The translations under genes were made by a program, and so were the position numbers. The notes below the pieces were generated by a model that was not told where the DNA came from, ran no database searches, and was given only the letters and a program-made list of their open reading frames with translations. 64,000 nucleotides of DNA, from NCBI GenBank assembly GCA_022606135.1, contig JABYQN010000002.1, positions 2,666,001-2,730,000 on the forward strand, in the 5' to 3' direction. Every line of letters begins with the position of its first letter. Position 1 is the stretch's first letter. Below, one piece after another: positions 22,401-33,910 of the stretch. The DNA is from Fomes fomentarius (lineage: Eukaryota; Basidiomycota; Agaricomycetes; Polyporales; Polyporaceae).

Positions 22401-25400
22401 CTAAGTCCGTTTGCGCTTCTTGTTCGCTTTCTCTCTCCGTTTTTGCGCGCGAACCTGAGCACCACAGTTAACATTGCAAGCAACATTAGCATGTATCAGA
22501 AGACTGACCTCCTTCTTCATCCTTGAGTCGACCATTACATAGCGACCCTTGACGCCTTTCGGTCGTCCCTTGAGGCCCTTGTGTGCACCCTTGGCAACGA
22601 CAACCTTGATCTCCTTCCGTTTCTTTGCCTTCGTGCCCTTCTCCATGAGCTTCTCGATCTGCTTGGCCTTTTCCTTCTCTGTCATATCCGAGGTCTGGTT
22701 CACGCCCTCGGCCTTCTTCATCGCCTTCTCAAGCTGTTGTGCCGCCTTGAACTTCTTGCGTGCCTTCGCCTCTGCGATCTTCTTGATCGGTCGTGCGTCG
22801 AGGGCTCGCATCTTGGTGCGGAGGGCGGCGACAGCTTCCTTGGTGATGGGGAGGTTAGATTTGTAATGCTTCGCCTCGTCATCGAGGAACCAAGGGGGGA
22901 GATTGTCTTTCGCATTGAGCGAGTAGCGGTTGAAACCATCGTTGATGAGTTCTGTCCGGGTCTTTTGGCGATTGACGAGTTGTTGTGCTAGGGTCACGGC
23001 TTCTGCCGTGACGAGCCCTTGTTCTGCAAGTTGGGTAGGGTCGTCAGTGTGGGAGAACATGGTATGATAGACGAGGGCACTTACTCTGTATCCGGACTTG
23101 TTTGATCTCGTCCTCGTTCGCGCCATCAACGTCCCACATCTCAACGTCGCCATCGTCACCTTGCGGGACAACCTCGAATTCCTCAAAATCATCTTCAATG
23201 GATGCGACCTAGAAGGAGGAATGTCAAGTAGAACTCGCATGCAGGAAGGATATCACACTTGCCTCCTCCTCGTCCTCTAAGTCTTCGACTTCATCATCTT
23301 CGTCAACTTCGCTGCCTTCTTCCTCGTCGTCTTCCTCATTCTCGTCATCGTCCTCCATCCCTCCATCCACGCCAGCAAACATATCCTGATCGAACCAAAG
23401 CTGCGCAGAACGACTCAAGGATCCGCCGACCTGAGCCTTGTCGACCTGGGCAACCGTCCGAGCCTTCTTGTTCTTCGACGCGCCTTCGGCAGGACCATCC
23501 GCGCGTCTCCGCTTCTTGCCAGCCACTTTTGCATCTTCCTCGGGTTCGCTCTCATCGCTAGAGTCATCGCTCGCATCCTCCCCGAAACGCGCCTTCGCCC
23601 GCTGAACCTTCTCATATCCACCCTCGTCATTGTCCTCATCCTCATCACTGTTGCCATCTTTACCAATTCCGTGCCATGCCTCCCGCTCCTTGTTGTTCTT
23701 GAGCGACTGCTTAACTTTGTACTTGGCGTCCCGCTCTTTGAGGTGCTCTTGGTACGCGTCGTATAGCCCGTCCAGCTCCTCCTCCAGCTCGGCGACCTTC
23801 CGCTCCCGCTCCTCCTCCGAGTCAAGCAGCTCGTCGTCGTCCACGTCCTGGGCACCCTCTGTAGCTTCCTCATCTTCAGACTCGCCGCCAAGTTCAGCCT
23901 TGCCGCGAAGAGCTCTCCCGCCCTCGTCGAGATCGAATATGTCTTCCTGTCCAAGAAGCCCAGCGTCTGACTGCTCCATACCAATGTCCATGGGTGCCGT
24001 CATGCGCAACTGCATACGCTGGATGGTACGCGTCTTGACCTCGTTAGCTCGTCTGCGCTGCCGCTTTGCGCGCGCTGCTGCCTCCGTGTTCAGGCGTTCC
24101 AGCTACAAAATGGCGATTAGAATCACAACAACATAACAGAAGGTGGTATACCGTACTTCCTGTTGGATTTGCTCTTCTTCATCGACGTCTTCTTCGACTT
24201 CGACGGTCTCGGTGAGTTCCTCCGTGGGCTTCGTCTTGGACTCGAGACCGATCTATAACAGAGCATCAATACGGCAGAACAAGACGGTAACGTGTATGCA
24301 TACCTCCTCGCGCACAGCTATCCGCCACTTGATTAGAGTCTTGAAGTCACCCTTTCCCAACACCTTCAGGTCCTCGCAATTCGCCTGGACGTCCGAACTT
24401 GTGATATCGAGCTTCAACCACTCCTTCTCCTCGTCAGTCTTGAAAGTAAACTTGTTGTACGTCCCGAGGAATGCGACGGGGTCCAGACACCTGATGAAGT
24501 CCGCCGCACCGGTCTCCTTATAGAGCGTGTAGTCACCGTCCGTGTACCCATCGCGCTGCCTGCGTTTCTTCTCCGGCTGGAAGACGTTCACCTGCGCGTT
24601 CTTCGCGATGATCCCCTGCTGCTCCTCAGCGGACGCAGATGCGGTGAGCTCCTTGAACACATGCTTAGGGTCGAAGAATCTGGGGTCGATGTGCTTCGGT
24701 GCGAGGAACTCGCGACACACGACGAAGATCTCGGCGGAGACGTTACGCGACGACGGCGGCTTCGTTGCCTCGACCTTGGCGAAGAGCTGGTTGAAGACCC
24801 AAATGAGATTGTTGTAGTCGGCGGAGCGGAAAACCTTCGTGACGAACGTGCCGCCCTTAATGAGGAACTCGGCGGCGAGCTTGAGACTCATAAGCACGAG
24901 CTCGGACTGGCTGTATGCGTCTTGCACCCAGGCTGAACCGACGTTCGGCGCGCCGTCGTGCAGGACAACGTCGGCCTTCCAGTCCTTCAGCTCGTTCCGG
25001 ATGAGGTTCCGGCATTGTGTAGTGGTAATGTCGGCGGCAAAGGTAACGACACGGGGGATGGGCTTGATGGGTACAAGATCAACGCCTGCATTCGTGCGTA
25101 CCAGGACATTGAGAGAGAGATTTGGGATCGACACTAGCGGCACACGCACCGACAATTACACTGTTCAACGGCATGTACTTGCTCGCAACCTGCAGCCAAC
25201 CACCAGGAGCAGCGCACAAGTCTATGCAGCATTTCGCGGACTCCAGGAACGAGTATTTCTTGTTCAGCTGGATGAGCTTGAACGCCGAACGGGCACGGTA
25301 ACCCTGCTCCCTGTTGAAATGTTAAATCCCTGTATAGATCTTATGCGAGCACGCAGTACTCACTTGGCGAGCTTGTAGTACTTGTCAAGACGGCCCTTTC

Positions 25401-25425
25401 CTGTCTTCTTCTGTGCTTTCCCCAT
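22401..25425 (-). CDS. SPB1: Spb1 rRNA 2'-O-methyltransferase
   Basis: Nucleolar FtsJ-type methyltransferase that modifies 25S rRNA and is needed for 60S maturation. The start is [20 protein letters not shown] (ATG at 25423-25425), with an intron inside the codon after KLA. The FtsJ domain follows: [19 protein letters not shown], the AdoMet loop [37 protein letters not shown], catalytic Asp in [13 protein letters not shown], Lys in [17 protein letters not shown], and Glu in [11 protein letters not shown] long acidic central region carries the DUF3381-like part, and the C-terminal Spb1 domain is clear ([57 protein letters not shown] repeat basic region). The tail is [12 protein letters not shown]. 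About six short introns are needed. Size, domain order and the K-D-K-E tetrad are all as expected, so this is a confident call. Confidence 0.95.
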
Positions 25426-26550
25426 TGCTGTAAACAGAGATGAAGACGAGGAAGAAGGGAGGGAATAAGGAGTCTTGGAGACCTGCTCTGGTGCAAGAGG
25501 GCGCTTAGCAAAAAACCTTGATCGCTGTTCGGGTAGAACACGTGGCTGGGTAAGCTACTCAACGCCCGGCCTATTCTCGGCAAGCCAAGTTCCTCAAGTT
25601 AGTGTCAGTTGGTTGAACGAACGGACCAATCTGATATTTCATGCTATGTTCCTCATTGAAGAACCAATAATATAGCATACTGGGATGATAAGTACTGTAG
25701 AGAAGTTTGAGGTGCTCAGGTAGTACTAATCAAGGTTGGGCTTCTGAGGCGACTCGGATGACTGGTTGGGCCGCCACATCATTGCGTTATTACGCTCAGA
25801 GCAGATCGCCTTTTTTGTCTTGAGAGCTAGGCAGCTACGTAGAAATATTCCTTGAGTCAAACGACCATTGGCACCTTTCCATCGACTACTAGGGAATATG
25901 GTCCGATCACGATCCAATAGCACTATGTCACTACTGATGGGTCGTAAATAGGATCCACGGCAGTTTCACGGCCCAATTAAGTTCACTCGAGCTGAGTAGC
26001 TGCAAGATGATGGCAGTACCGTGATCCCGTGCTTCCCGATCGGGTCAGGGAGGACCCAGTCAAAAATGTCGGAAATTTCTGGCGCCCATCTCGATGCATC
26101 CAGGTGGCTTTTACATGCGGATGCACTTCCTAGCTCCTCACTGACACCTCAAAAACATTCTATAGTACTGCATGACTAAGCTATGTAATTTACACTCCAG
26201 AACTTCCAGCGTAGCAATGGCAGGAAGGGGCAGAAGCTGGGCGCCTAACAGTGGATGCTCTGGATGCCCGTGGGAAAGTTCCGACATTTGTCCAGAGGAT
26301 ACAGCACCTGTGGATGGAGACTCGGGATTGGCATGTCGAACTGCATGAGACCTGTTACAAAGCGACGTTGAGGCACACCAAATGGTGAGTGAAGGGTGCC
26401 AATGCGTGTATTGCAAGGTATTGTAATCATGCAACAGTGTACAGAATTTCTGTAAGGGGTTGTTGAACCGCAACGGAGGTGCGTTTGGGTTCAACATCAC
26501 TCGGAGAAATGCACACCCGGGATTCCCAGGAGAACCTCTTAATGCATCCG
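25426..26550. other. 1.1-kb intergenic region
   Basis: This contains the SPB1 promoter and the 3' flank of the BTB gene. It is more AT-rich than the coding flanks. No gene, repeat or RNA was recognised. Confidence 0.45.
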
Positions 26551-27780
26551 TTATATTGTTGCCTGAGTGATAACAGTAGTGAGTTATCCCGAAGCTTCAT
26601 AGAGTGGATGGCGGATGCACATACACATACCTTCACCGCCGCCCACTCGTGCATCACTTCCTCCACACGCTGTTGTAGGCCCGCAATGCACAGCGGGCAG
26701 GTGATTGTCATACCAATCGGCTCCAACAGCGACCGCAACGCGCTGGTGGACACACCTGATCACAAAAACAAACAACGTCTAGTTTTCTCACCTGGATCGC
26801 AGGAGCATTTCTTACTAGGCAACACATCCCAAACAAGCTCCGCCACAGCAAATGCCCACCCCCGCATGCGCTGCTGTCGTGTCTCTTCGCTGCACCTCGG
26901 CGCCGGCGGATGGGAGGATGGGGCCTTGAACAAAATATCTCGGAGGGCAGAGAGCCTGTTTTGATGGAGCAGGAAGAGCCGTTTGAGATACAACGGTCCC
27001 ATTTTTTGTGCAGCGACGTCTGGCAGCCGTGCGAGGTCATACGCAAGCAGACGCGGAGAGATGGCTACACAGAGCTCCTCAAGCTCGTGGTGCGCCGCGA
27101 CGGCGTACGCGTCCAGCGGGAGGAACGGTGCGAACGCAAGGATCAGTTCGTACATTGGCGCACCTGGGGTGGTGTGAGTTTTGACAGATATGCCGTACAG
27201 TAGGGCGAGTGCTTCAAGGGCCGCCTCGACCGTCTCGAGGGTTGGGAGATATTGCGCACACGACAGGCCATATATGGTGTGCAGGATGACGTTGACGACT
27301 TCGGATCTGAGGGGCATGCGGACAGTGTAAAGGGAAGAGGGGACGCTCTCCGATGTCTGCGGAGTGGGGAGGGCCGGGATAACCACACTGGAATCGGGTG
27401 GAATGAGGGTGCCCATGTTGTTGGTGGAGACGGCGAGAAGGCGTTGGCGATGGGCGTAGAAGTGGACTCCATCAGTGGAGGTTAGCACGACATCCGGGGC
27501 AGAGCCGTCGAGGGATAGAAATGGATGGAAGGTGGTCGAGATCGAGATCGTGCCGCTAGGTTGATCGAGCGGGGTGCCTAGCTACATTGAGTCCCACCGA
27601 GTGAGTGAGGCACAATGGCCGGAAAAGTTATAAACGTACTGGGGTCGCACTTTCCTGTTCCCCGCCCTCCAATATAATCACTGCATGATGTGGGCTCCTG
27701 CCAACCAGGGATACGGGGGATAACTGACCAGTGGAGCTGCTGGCAGTCTGTCCCGCGGGAGCCAGTTTGAAATAATCCAT
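26551..27780 (-). CDS. BTB/POZ-domain protein of the basidiomycete type
   Basis: Predicted protein-interaction or adaptor protein; many agaricomycetes carry large families of these, with unknown targets. Four exons: 27780-27640, 27581-26792, 26755-26631 and a 12-nt last exon 26562-26551, giving 355 residues with no frame conflict. The start is MDYFKLAPAGQTASSSTGQL. The BTB core reads SAPDVVLTSTDGVHFYAHRQ and LAVSTNNM, followed by VVNVILHTIYGLSCAQYLPT. An alpha-helical C-terminal part then carries AYAVAAHHELEELCVAISP, LYLKRLFLLHQNRLSALRDI and a Cys motif CSCDPG ... CPLCIAGLQQ, also common in this family. The tiny last exon (KATI, stop) is inferred from splice sites; otherwise the previous exon would run on into the intron. 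Confidence 0.85.
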
Positions 27781-28850
27781 CCTTAAGAGTGATGTGGCAC
27801 AGGAGTTTAGTAGAGGTCCGGGGAAGGGAAGGTTCGGAATGGGGATGACGGTCTGTCGTTTTCGGGACGATTCGTCTCGAGAGGGAATACTGCTTATAAT
27901 ACGGGTGTGGATGCGGTGGCAAGGTCAGGCTGGGCGTCCTTCCGAGCCGGGTTCACACTGTACCGTGCAGCATGGCGGAATCGACACATCGACCACGATG
28001 CGGGCCTCGCGGTCCAATGATAGTAGACCGTATGTTAAACAACTGTCGTCTTGAAGCGGTGTCTGCCATACGGCAGAGCACACAATAACGCCTGCGAAGG
28101 CCGCCGAATGCACGGCCCATGAGGAGACATGTAAACGGCTCGTACATGTGAACTATACGACTGTGCAAAAATTTGTTGTGGAAGAGCTGACCACACAGCC
28201 TACGGCGCAGACATACTCCGTTTACGTGCAGCGGCATTCAGAAGGAGCAGTAAAGGCCGGAAGACACTCGCCACCGAAGAATCACGATTACCTAGAGTTT
28301 GTCGGATGAACATGAACCTGGACGGAATTTGCATAACATTGCACTGACATACTCAGGCACGTCAGTCAGCTCCCGCTATTCAGAACCTGAAACGCACTCT
28401 GCTCACTTCGGGCAATCACCGAGAGCAATGGGGCAGCTCTACAGTCCGTTGGCATCATGTAGCAGAAGGATCAATCATGGCAACTGATATTTTGGTACAA
28501 TGTTGTGTGAAGCCGAGCACTTTTCAAGTAGTAGAGAGCACGTACTGAAAATTTGTCACGGAAGGTTATAAAGAGAATTCGGTATCAAAGTATGAGCCAA
28601 CTTGCTGCGTGCGTACCATGTCTTGTTTCGCAATGAGGATGATGGCCAGTGTCAGGTATATGTTGGAGGACTCGGACCTTTGTCCGAGTCTTTGGCTGGT
28701 GAGCCGAGTGGCAGCCTGCACAGGAGAGGCGCTTCAAGCATCTCGGTGAAATTCGGATCGTGTTGCCGAACCGCACGTAAGCCAGTTGCCGACACTTCCC
28801 CGTCTGTGAGCAGTGAGTAGGTACCGTCGTGAGACTCACCAATACCATCA
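27781..28850. other. 1.1-kb intergenic region between divergent genes
   Basis: This holds the promoters of the BTB gene (-) and the DUF423 gene (+). The short open frames show no signature, and there is no obvious TATA pair or repeat. Confidence 0.4.
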
Positions 28851-29542
28851 ATGTCGCGTCCGACTTCAACCAGTCCTCTTCTTCCTCGTGCTGCAGGTCT
28901 TTTCCCTAAGCCTGGTCACTCATTGCTGTGGAGGACGGGGGCAATCATAGGTGACGCATGACTTGACGACACGCTCGTTAGGGCAAGTTACTAATCTTTG
29001 CCAAATTTAAAGCTGCTGTTGGGATCGTTGCTGGTGCCTTCGGAGCGCATGGGCTGCAGAAGAGGAAGGGAATTACCCCCGAGAACTTGCATGCATGGCA
29101 GACTGCTTCCAATTACGCGGTCTGTACTTGTCACTTAGTTTGGTTCACTCGATACGCGCCAGACTCAGGCTGCGAGGTACGGGTTATGCAGCCAAGACGA
29201 TGCTGAACATTATTTTCTTCAGGTTTACAACGGACTAGCCCTCCTGGCTGTCTCTCTGCATCCGCGCTTTGCACTGCATCGGTTCGCTGGACCAGCGATA
29301 GCGGTGGGCACCCTGTTGTTCTCTGGGAGTATCGTAGCCCTTGTGCTGGCGCGAGACCGGTAAGCGTGACGTTGGTGCGGGCGGGGTGAGACTGACGGAT
29401 GCGTGGGGACTCCAGCTTCAGGTGGGTGGGGCCTGTAACGCCGATTGGGGGCTCGGTTATGATTGCAGGGTAAGTCTGCTTAACGGCGTGGAATGCGCTC
29501 ATACAGCTTATGGTTCACAGGTACATTGCCCTCGCCTTGTAA
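28851..29542 (+). CDS. DUF423 / TMEM256 family small membrane protein
   Basis: Small multi-pass membrane protein of a family found from bacteria (YgdD) to animals (TMEM256); the function is unknown. Five exons: 28851-28950, 29013-29119, 29223-29359, 29416-29469 and 29521-29542, giving 139 residues. The N terminus MSRPTSTSPLLPRAAGLFPK has no acidic residues and could target mitochondria. The family core follows: SLLWRTGAIIAAVGIVAGAF, GAHGL, TPENLHAWQTASNYAVYNGL, ALLAVSL, then helices VGTLLFSGSIVALVLARD and PIGGSVMIAGYIALAL at the C terminus. All four family helices and the GAFGAHGL motif are present, and length is normal. Splice sites are all GT-AG and the reading frame closes exactly. Confidence 0.87.
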
Positions 29543-30117
29543 GCAACTTAGAGATACTACTAGTAGTAGTCTCCAGGCTTCCAGCCGCGCCCGAGCTGTG
29601 ACATCATCGGGAAGGCAGTGCCGAGACCGTTGCTCGCTTCTGTGTATGAGGTCTCGTATGTGCTCGGGGTGTATCTGGCACTGTAGCACGACAAAATACA
29701 TAGTTTAAACCTCTCCTACTTATCTTCTCAGGACAAAGCCCACCAATTGCGGGAGTTGACTGCGTGAACGTGACTGAGCCGTGTGAATTGACGCGAAGAA
29801 ACTCGATCACGTGAGCAACGCGACTTGCGTGTAATTTCCTTATCTGGGTATTTGTGATGGGCATGTTCGGCTACAGGGTCTCTTTGCTCTTGCCATCGTG
29901 GCTCTCCCTACTCTCCTCCCGCCTCTCCTCCCGTCTCTCCTCCGCCCCTCTTCCCTCCCCCGTTTTCACCGGCAGTCATTCCATTCTATTCCCCCCTCCA
30001 CCCACTAGCCAGACATTGATTCCTACCGAGAGGTCAGAGGCGCCCTAACCAGCTCATCTCTGTCAGTCTGACGCCCTCGACCACCCAGCCACAAATCACA
30101 GTCCATATCTTACAACG
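29543..30117. other. Intergenic, pyrimidine-rich 5' flank
   Basis: The part from about 29880 to 30117 is strongly CT-rich on the plus strand just before the ATG at 30118, as is common for fungal promoters and leaders. Nothing else is recognised. Confidence 0.45.
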
Positions 30118-32437
30118 ATGGTAGGACAGCCGCCATTGTCAGTGAATACCTTCAATACACCCAACAACCCATCGTTCATGGAGGATGCAATGGCTTCCCT
30201 TCGTTTCGACAATAACGTCGACGGCCCTGCCCTCTATCCACCCTCGCAACCACCAGATTCCACGCGATCCACAACCTCTGCTCGCATTCAGCAAGTAACA
30301 CGGCACCAAAACAATGCTGCCGTCAACCTCGACCCGGCTCCTGGCGATCCCGACACAGTTTTTATACGTGCGCCCTTCAATGAGTTCCCTGGCTCTTCGG
30401 AGCGCAAGACCGGTCTATCCTACAATGACATGGCCGCGAATCCTGACTGGTTCCTCGACGTCAGGGACTTCACTGGTCCCAACGCCGTGGGTTACCCCCC
30501 TCAACTGGAACCACCCCGAGGATGGTGCCCTAGCAAAAAGAAGGATGCGAAGGACACATGGAAGGAGGGCGAGGAGCCCCGTCTACGGTGCACTCTCTGT
30601 CGTAGGCAGTACGCAGGAGTCAACGCGAAGTCTATGTGGCGGAGGCACGTATACGAGAAGCACAAGATTGCGATGGCAAATCGTCGTGAAAATAACGATC
30701 GTCCCGGTGGAAGGAGTCGTGGCTCAAACAGTGAGTATTTCTGTACGTTGGCTTTCCTAACATCTGTAACCTGACGTATCCTCAGAGGAGAACAAGGTCG
30801 CATCCTCATCGAAATCTTCGGAAAGAGATCAAGGTGCTCGTCCGAAGGCCATTCGCCGCGTCGTTTCCTTGGAAGTTGAAGTTTCCGGCTCCGGCTCCGG
30901 CTCCAGCAGTAGTCAAGTTGAACCGCTATCCGCGACGAGCACGAACGACCACGCTGGTGAAGCTGATCGTGCGGATAGTGCGGGAGAGGAGGATCAGTCC
31001 TATGTCGAGGGTCCATCTTATTCCAGTACTCCTCCACAGACCCCTGGGCTCACTGACACGCTCCAGCCCGCCTTCGACATCGTTGTTCCCCCCGAGTCGC
31101 CTTATAATCCCCTCATGACGCCTTCGTTCCGGCACTCGCCTGCTCGTATCCAGTCGAAGCGAGTTTGGCGATTCAGCAGCCCGAAGGTCGGTCACAAGAC
31201 TGGCGACTACACCCTTGCGATGCTCGCCCGTGAAGTTCGTGAGGAAGGAAGTCCTGTCGTCCGGGGATTGGACGTGAGTCCTATCGTGCTGATACCCGCG
31301 AATGAACGTCAAAGGCGGAGTATCTTCAGCCCACTACGGAAGTCTCCCTTGGCAGTGTCTCCTCGCAGGCTCTTCTTGGAAACCGTTGAGGGCGACTCCA
31401 TCCAATCACGGCTGGATCGGCCAGGCTGGGATGCGCTCTCGACCCCCGGGAATGCACTCACCGGCGGATTCCTTGGAAGTCCTGGGCACGGCCCTGTGTC
31501 TGAGATCGAGGACTACATCCGTGACTGGATCGAGGGCGGTGGTGCAAACCCCGAGTCAGGCGAGCTTGCTGCTCCCCTCTCTAGCTCTACGCCGTTGCGT
31601 CTCGGGCATGCTACTGACGGTGCGAAGGCCGACTACTTCGCGCTGGCGGCTGGGCAGAACGTCCCTCCATCACCCACACCATGGGCACAGTGCACTCCTC
31701 GCACAAAGATGTTTATCAACGGCATTGTGTCGCCGCCTAAAGAACCCGAATCAAGCCCCATTCCCAGCCTCTCCGCTGGTCCTAGCACTGGCAGCCGCGG
31801 CCGTGGGGCAAGCCCATCACCGCCGCACAATATGCCCAGCAACTCATTCGCCTTGTTGCTTCCACCGTTTGATAACGAAGGTTCCTTCTCCCCAACTGCG
31901 CCCTCGAGAAGTTTACTCGCGCTGGACACGCCTGACACGAGCATGGAGGTCGACGAGCCTCTTCCTCCTCCGGACTACCGGGATATCCCTGACTGGCAGG
32001 ACATCTTCGGCGCGCCGACCAGCGTACGTGCTCCAGCTGTCGGCGAGACGAATGGCATCGCATCTGTGAGCACGAGCCTCAGTGGCACCTTTGGACACTT
32101 CAGCAGCCTCTCCGCAAGCGGGAGCTCTCTGGGCCGGAAGACCACCAGTAGCAGTCCCTCCATCGACCTGGGACGTGCTTACGCGAGCCTTAGCACAAAC
32201 AGCCAGAAGAGCTCCATCGGCCTCATGGAAGCGGTGCTGGAGAAGAAGTCCCGCCGCCGCAAGCACAGCTATTCTGAGTCCAGGGACGGGGACGTCGGGG
32301 TGACTGCAATGGGCAGTCCTTTCAAGATGAGCCGCAAGACGTCGCGGAGCGAGTTCTTGTACAGCCTTGATGGAGACTGCGAGATGCAAGACACACAACC
32401 GAAGAAGCGCCGAAAAACGACTAGCGGACGCGATTAG
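30118..32437 (+). CDS. Large disordered protein with one C2H2-like zinc finger, unknown role
   Basis: Two exons joined across an intron after SRGSN (from about 30731 to 30785), giving roughly 755 residues. The only folded-looking part is at residues ~155-185: LRCTLCRRQYAGVNAKSMWR followed by RHVYEKHK, a C-x2-C ... H-x4-H pattern preceded by a conserved-looking PPRGWCPSKKKDAKDTW. The rest is rich in Ser/Pro, with SP motifs (SPFR, SPRRLF, PSPTPW) that look like CDK/MAPK sites. A basic tail QPKKRRKTTSGRD could be a nuclear localisation signal. A nuclear DNA- or RNA-binding regulator is the simplest guess, but no known family is recognised. The start MVGQPPLSVNTFNTPNN is the first ATG after a CT-rich leader. 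Confidence 0.75.
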
Positions 32438-33910
32438 TTCGTTCATACAGTCACCATCTCGCTCTCTTACCCATCGTCTTCACTGTTGCAGGGTACGTCG
32501 AAAGATGGATGATATTGTTCTCCATCGAGCTTTCCCCATCCCTCTCTCGTCTCACGCCAGACCAATCAGCCACACCACCGCCGTCACACCCAATTTGCTG
32601 TCTCATCCCATACGTCGTCTATATCGCTTTGCTGCTGTCGTCGCGTTGTCTTCATCGCTATGCCTCTCTCTATCTCGCCGCCCTTCTTGCTCGTACCCTC
32701 TCCCATGCGTGGGCATGGCGCCCGCCACGCACTGCCAGTCGCAGCACGGGCTCAGCACAGGCTGCAGTCTGTCGTCGCGACCTCCACGTCTTCTATGCAT
32801 TCCCTCTCTGTGTTCGTAACGTGTATAACATCAGGACTATCGTAGATGTCGCCCGTAGTAAACCCCCACCCTCTCCCTTCTTGAATTGAGCCACTATCGC
32901 GCTCTGATTCGTTCCCGATTCGCGTATTTATCGCCTTGACTACCATAACTTGTTTTCATCTTCTTCCCGCGTCGCCCATCCCTTGGCTAGCACCCTCCGC
33001 CCCCTCCGTCTGCGTATACGATCCATGCCGTCCCAGAGGCGGCGTGCGCACGCAACGCGGCTGCAGCCACCTATCCCACAGACCGCTCTCCGATCTATTC
33101 ATACTGTGAAGTATTGTCGTCTCTCGCCCAACTACTATGTATTTTTGTTGGTGTCTCGCCTGTCGTACTGGCGATTATAGCTAGCGGATCCCCACACCAC
33201 TGTTTCGATGGCTAGTTCGTGTCTCCTTCCTCTATTCCCTATTGTCGGTCTCGGTATACGTACAGCTTGCGTCGTAGACAGCGCAGCATTGTTGATAGCT
33301 GATAGCATGGTCGACGAATGAAAAGTGGCCTCAGTCGCGACGCGCACCTTATGTTTGGTGGAACCAACGACCTGGTTGCCGTGGAGGCCAACCGGAGGAA
33401 CAGTCACGATGAACTTGAGATTGGACATAATTGTATATTCATGATTGTGTGGGAGGAAATCATACACATCCAGGGACTAGCTATGAACGAGGGAGGCAGA
33501 AGCAAGATGTAAACGAGGAGCAAAGTGAGACACAGCGAACGAGAAGAGGGGCGACAGAGGGGTAGCGGGGAGGGGGTAGCGGATGGGACCGGTATCAATA
33601 TCGACAAAGCGAAGAAAACGCATAACCGGACAAGGCGAGAACAGGGGACAGCTATGGACAAGATCGAACGGTAACGAGAGTCATTAGTAGGTCGTCATGG
33701 ATGCAGAGTGCATTGCGCAGAAAACGCCGCGGTGCAAGGTGCGAAAAGAGAAAGAACCAAGGAAAGGAGGGTCATGTTATGCAACAAATCGACGAGTGCA
33801 TACGGAAGGAAGAGCTAAAAGGAAGATTGTCCTATACACCTCTAGAGGAGAGTCGGGCAGTGTGAGTCCGCGATCTCGAACCAGCTATGTACTAATATGT
33901 GGCCAATATA
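32438..33910. other. 1.5-kb region between convergent genes
   Basis: This holds the 3' flanks of the zinc-finger gene (+) and byr4 (-). The left half is CT-rich on the plus strand and the right half (33480-33850) is GA-rich. Neither half shows a coding pattern. A long 3' UTR or a non-coding transcript is possible but cannot be judged. Confidence 0.4.

Noticed and set aside
23415..24136. Ser- or Arg-rich frames of 168-189 codons on both strands in SPB1
   Set aside because: They are frame shadows of the acidic Glu/Asp-rich SPB1 centre, which gives Ser/Arg runs in other frames.
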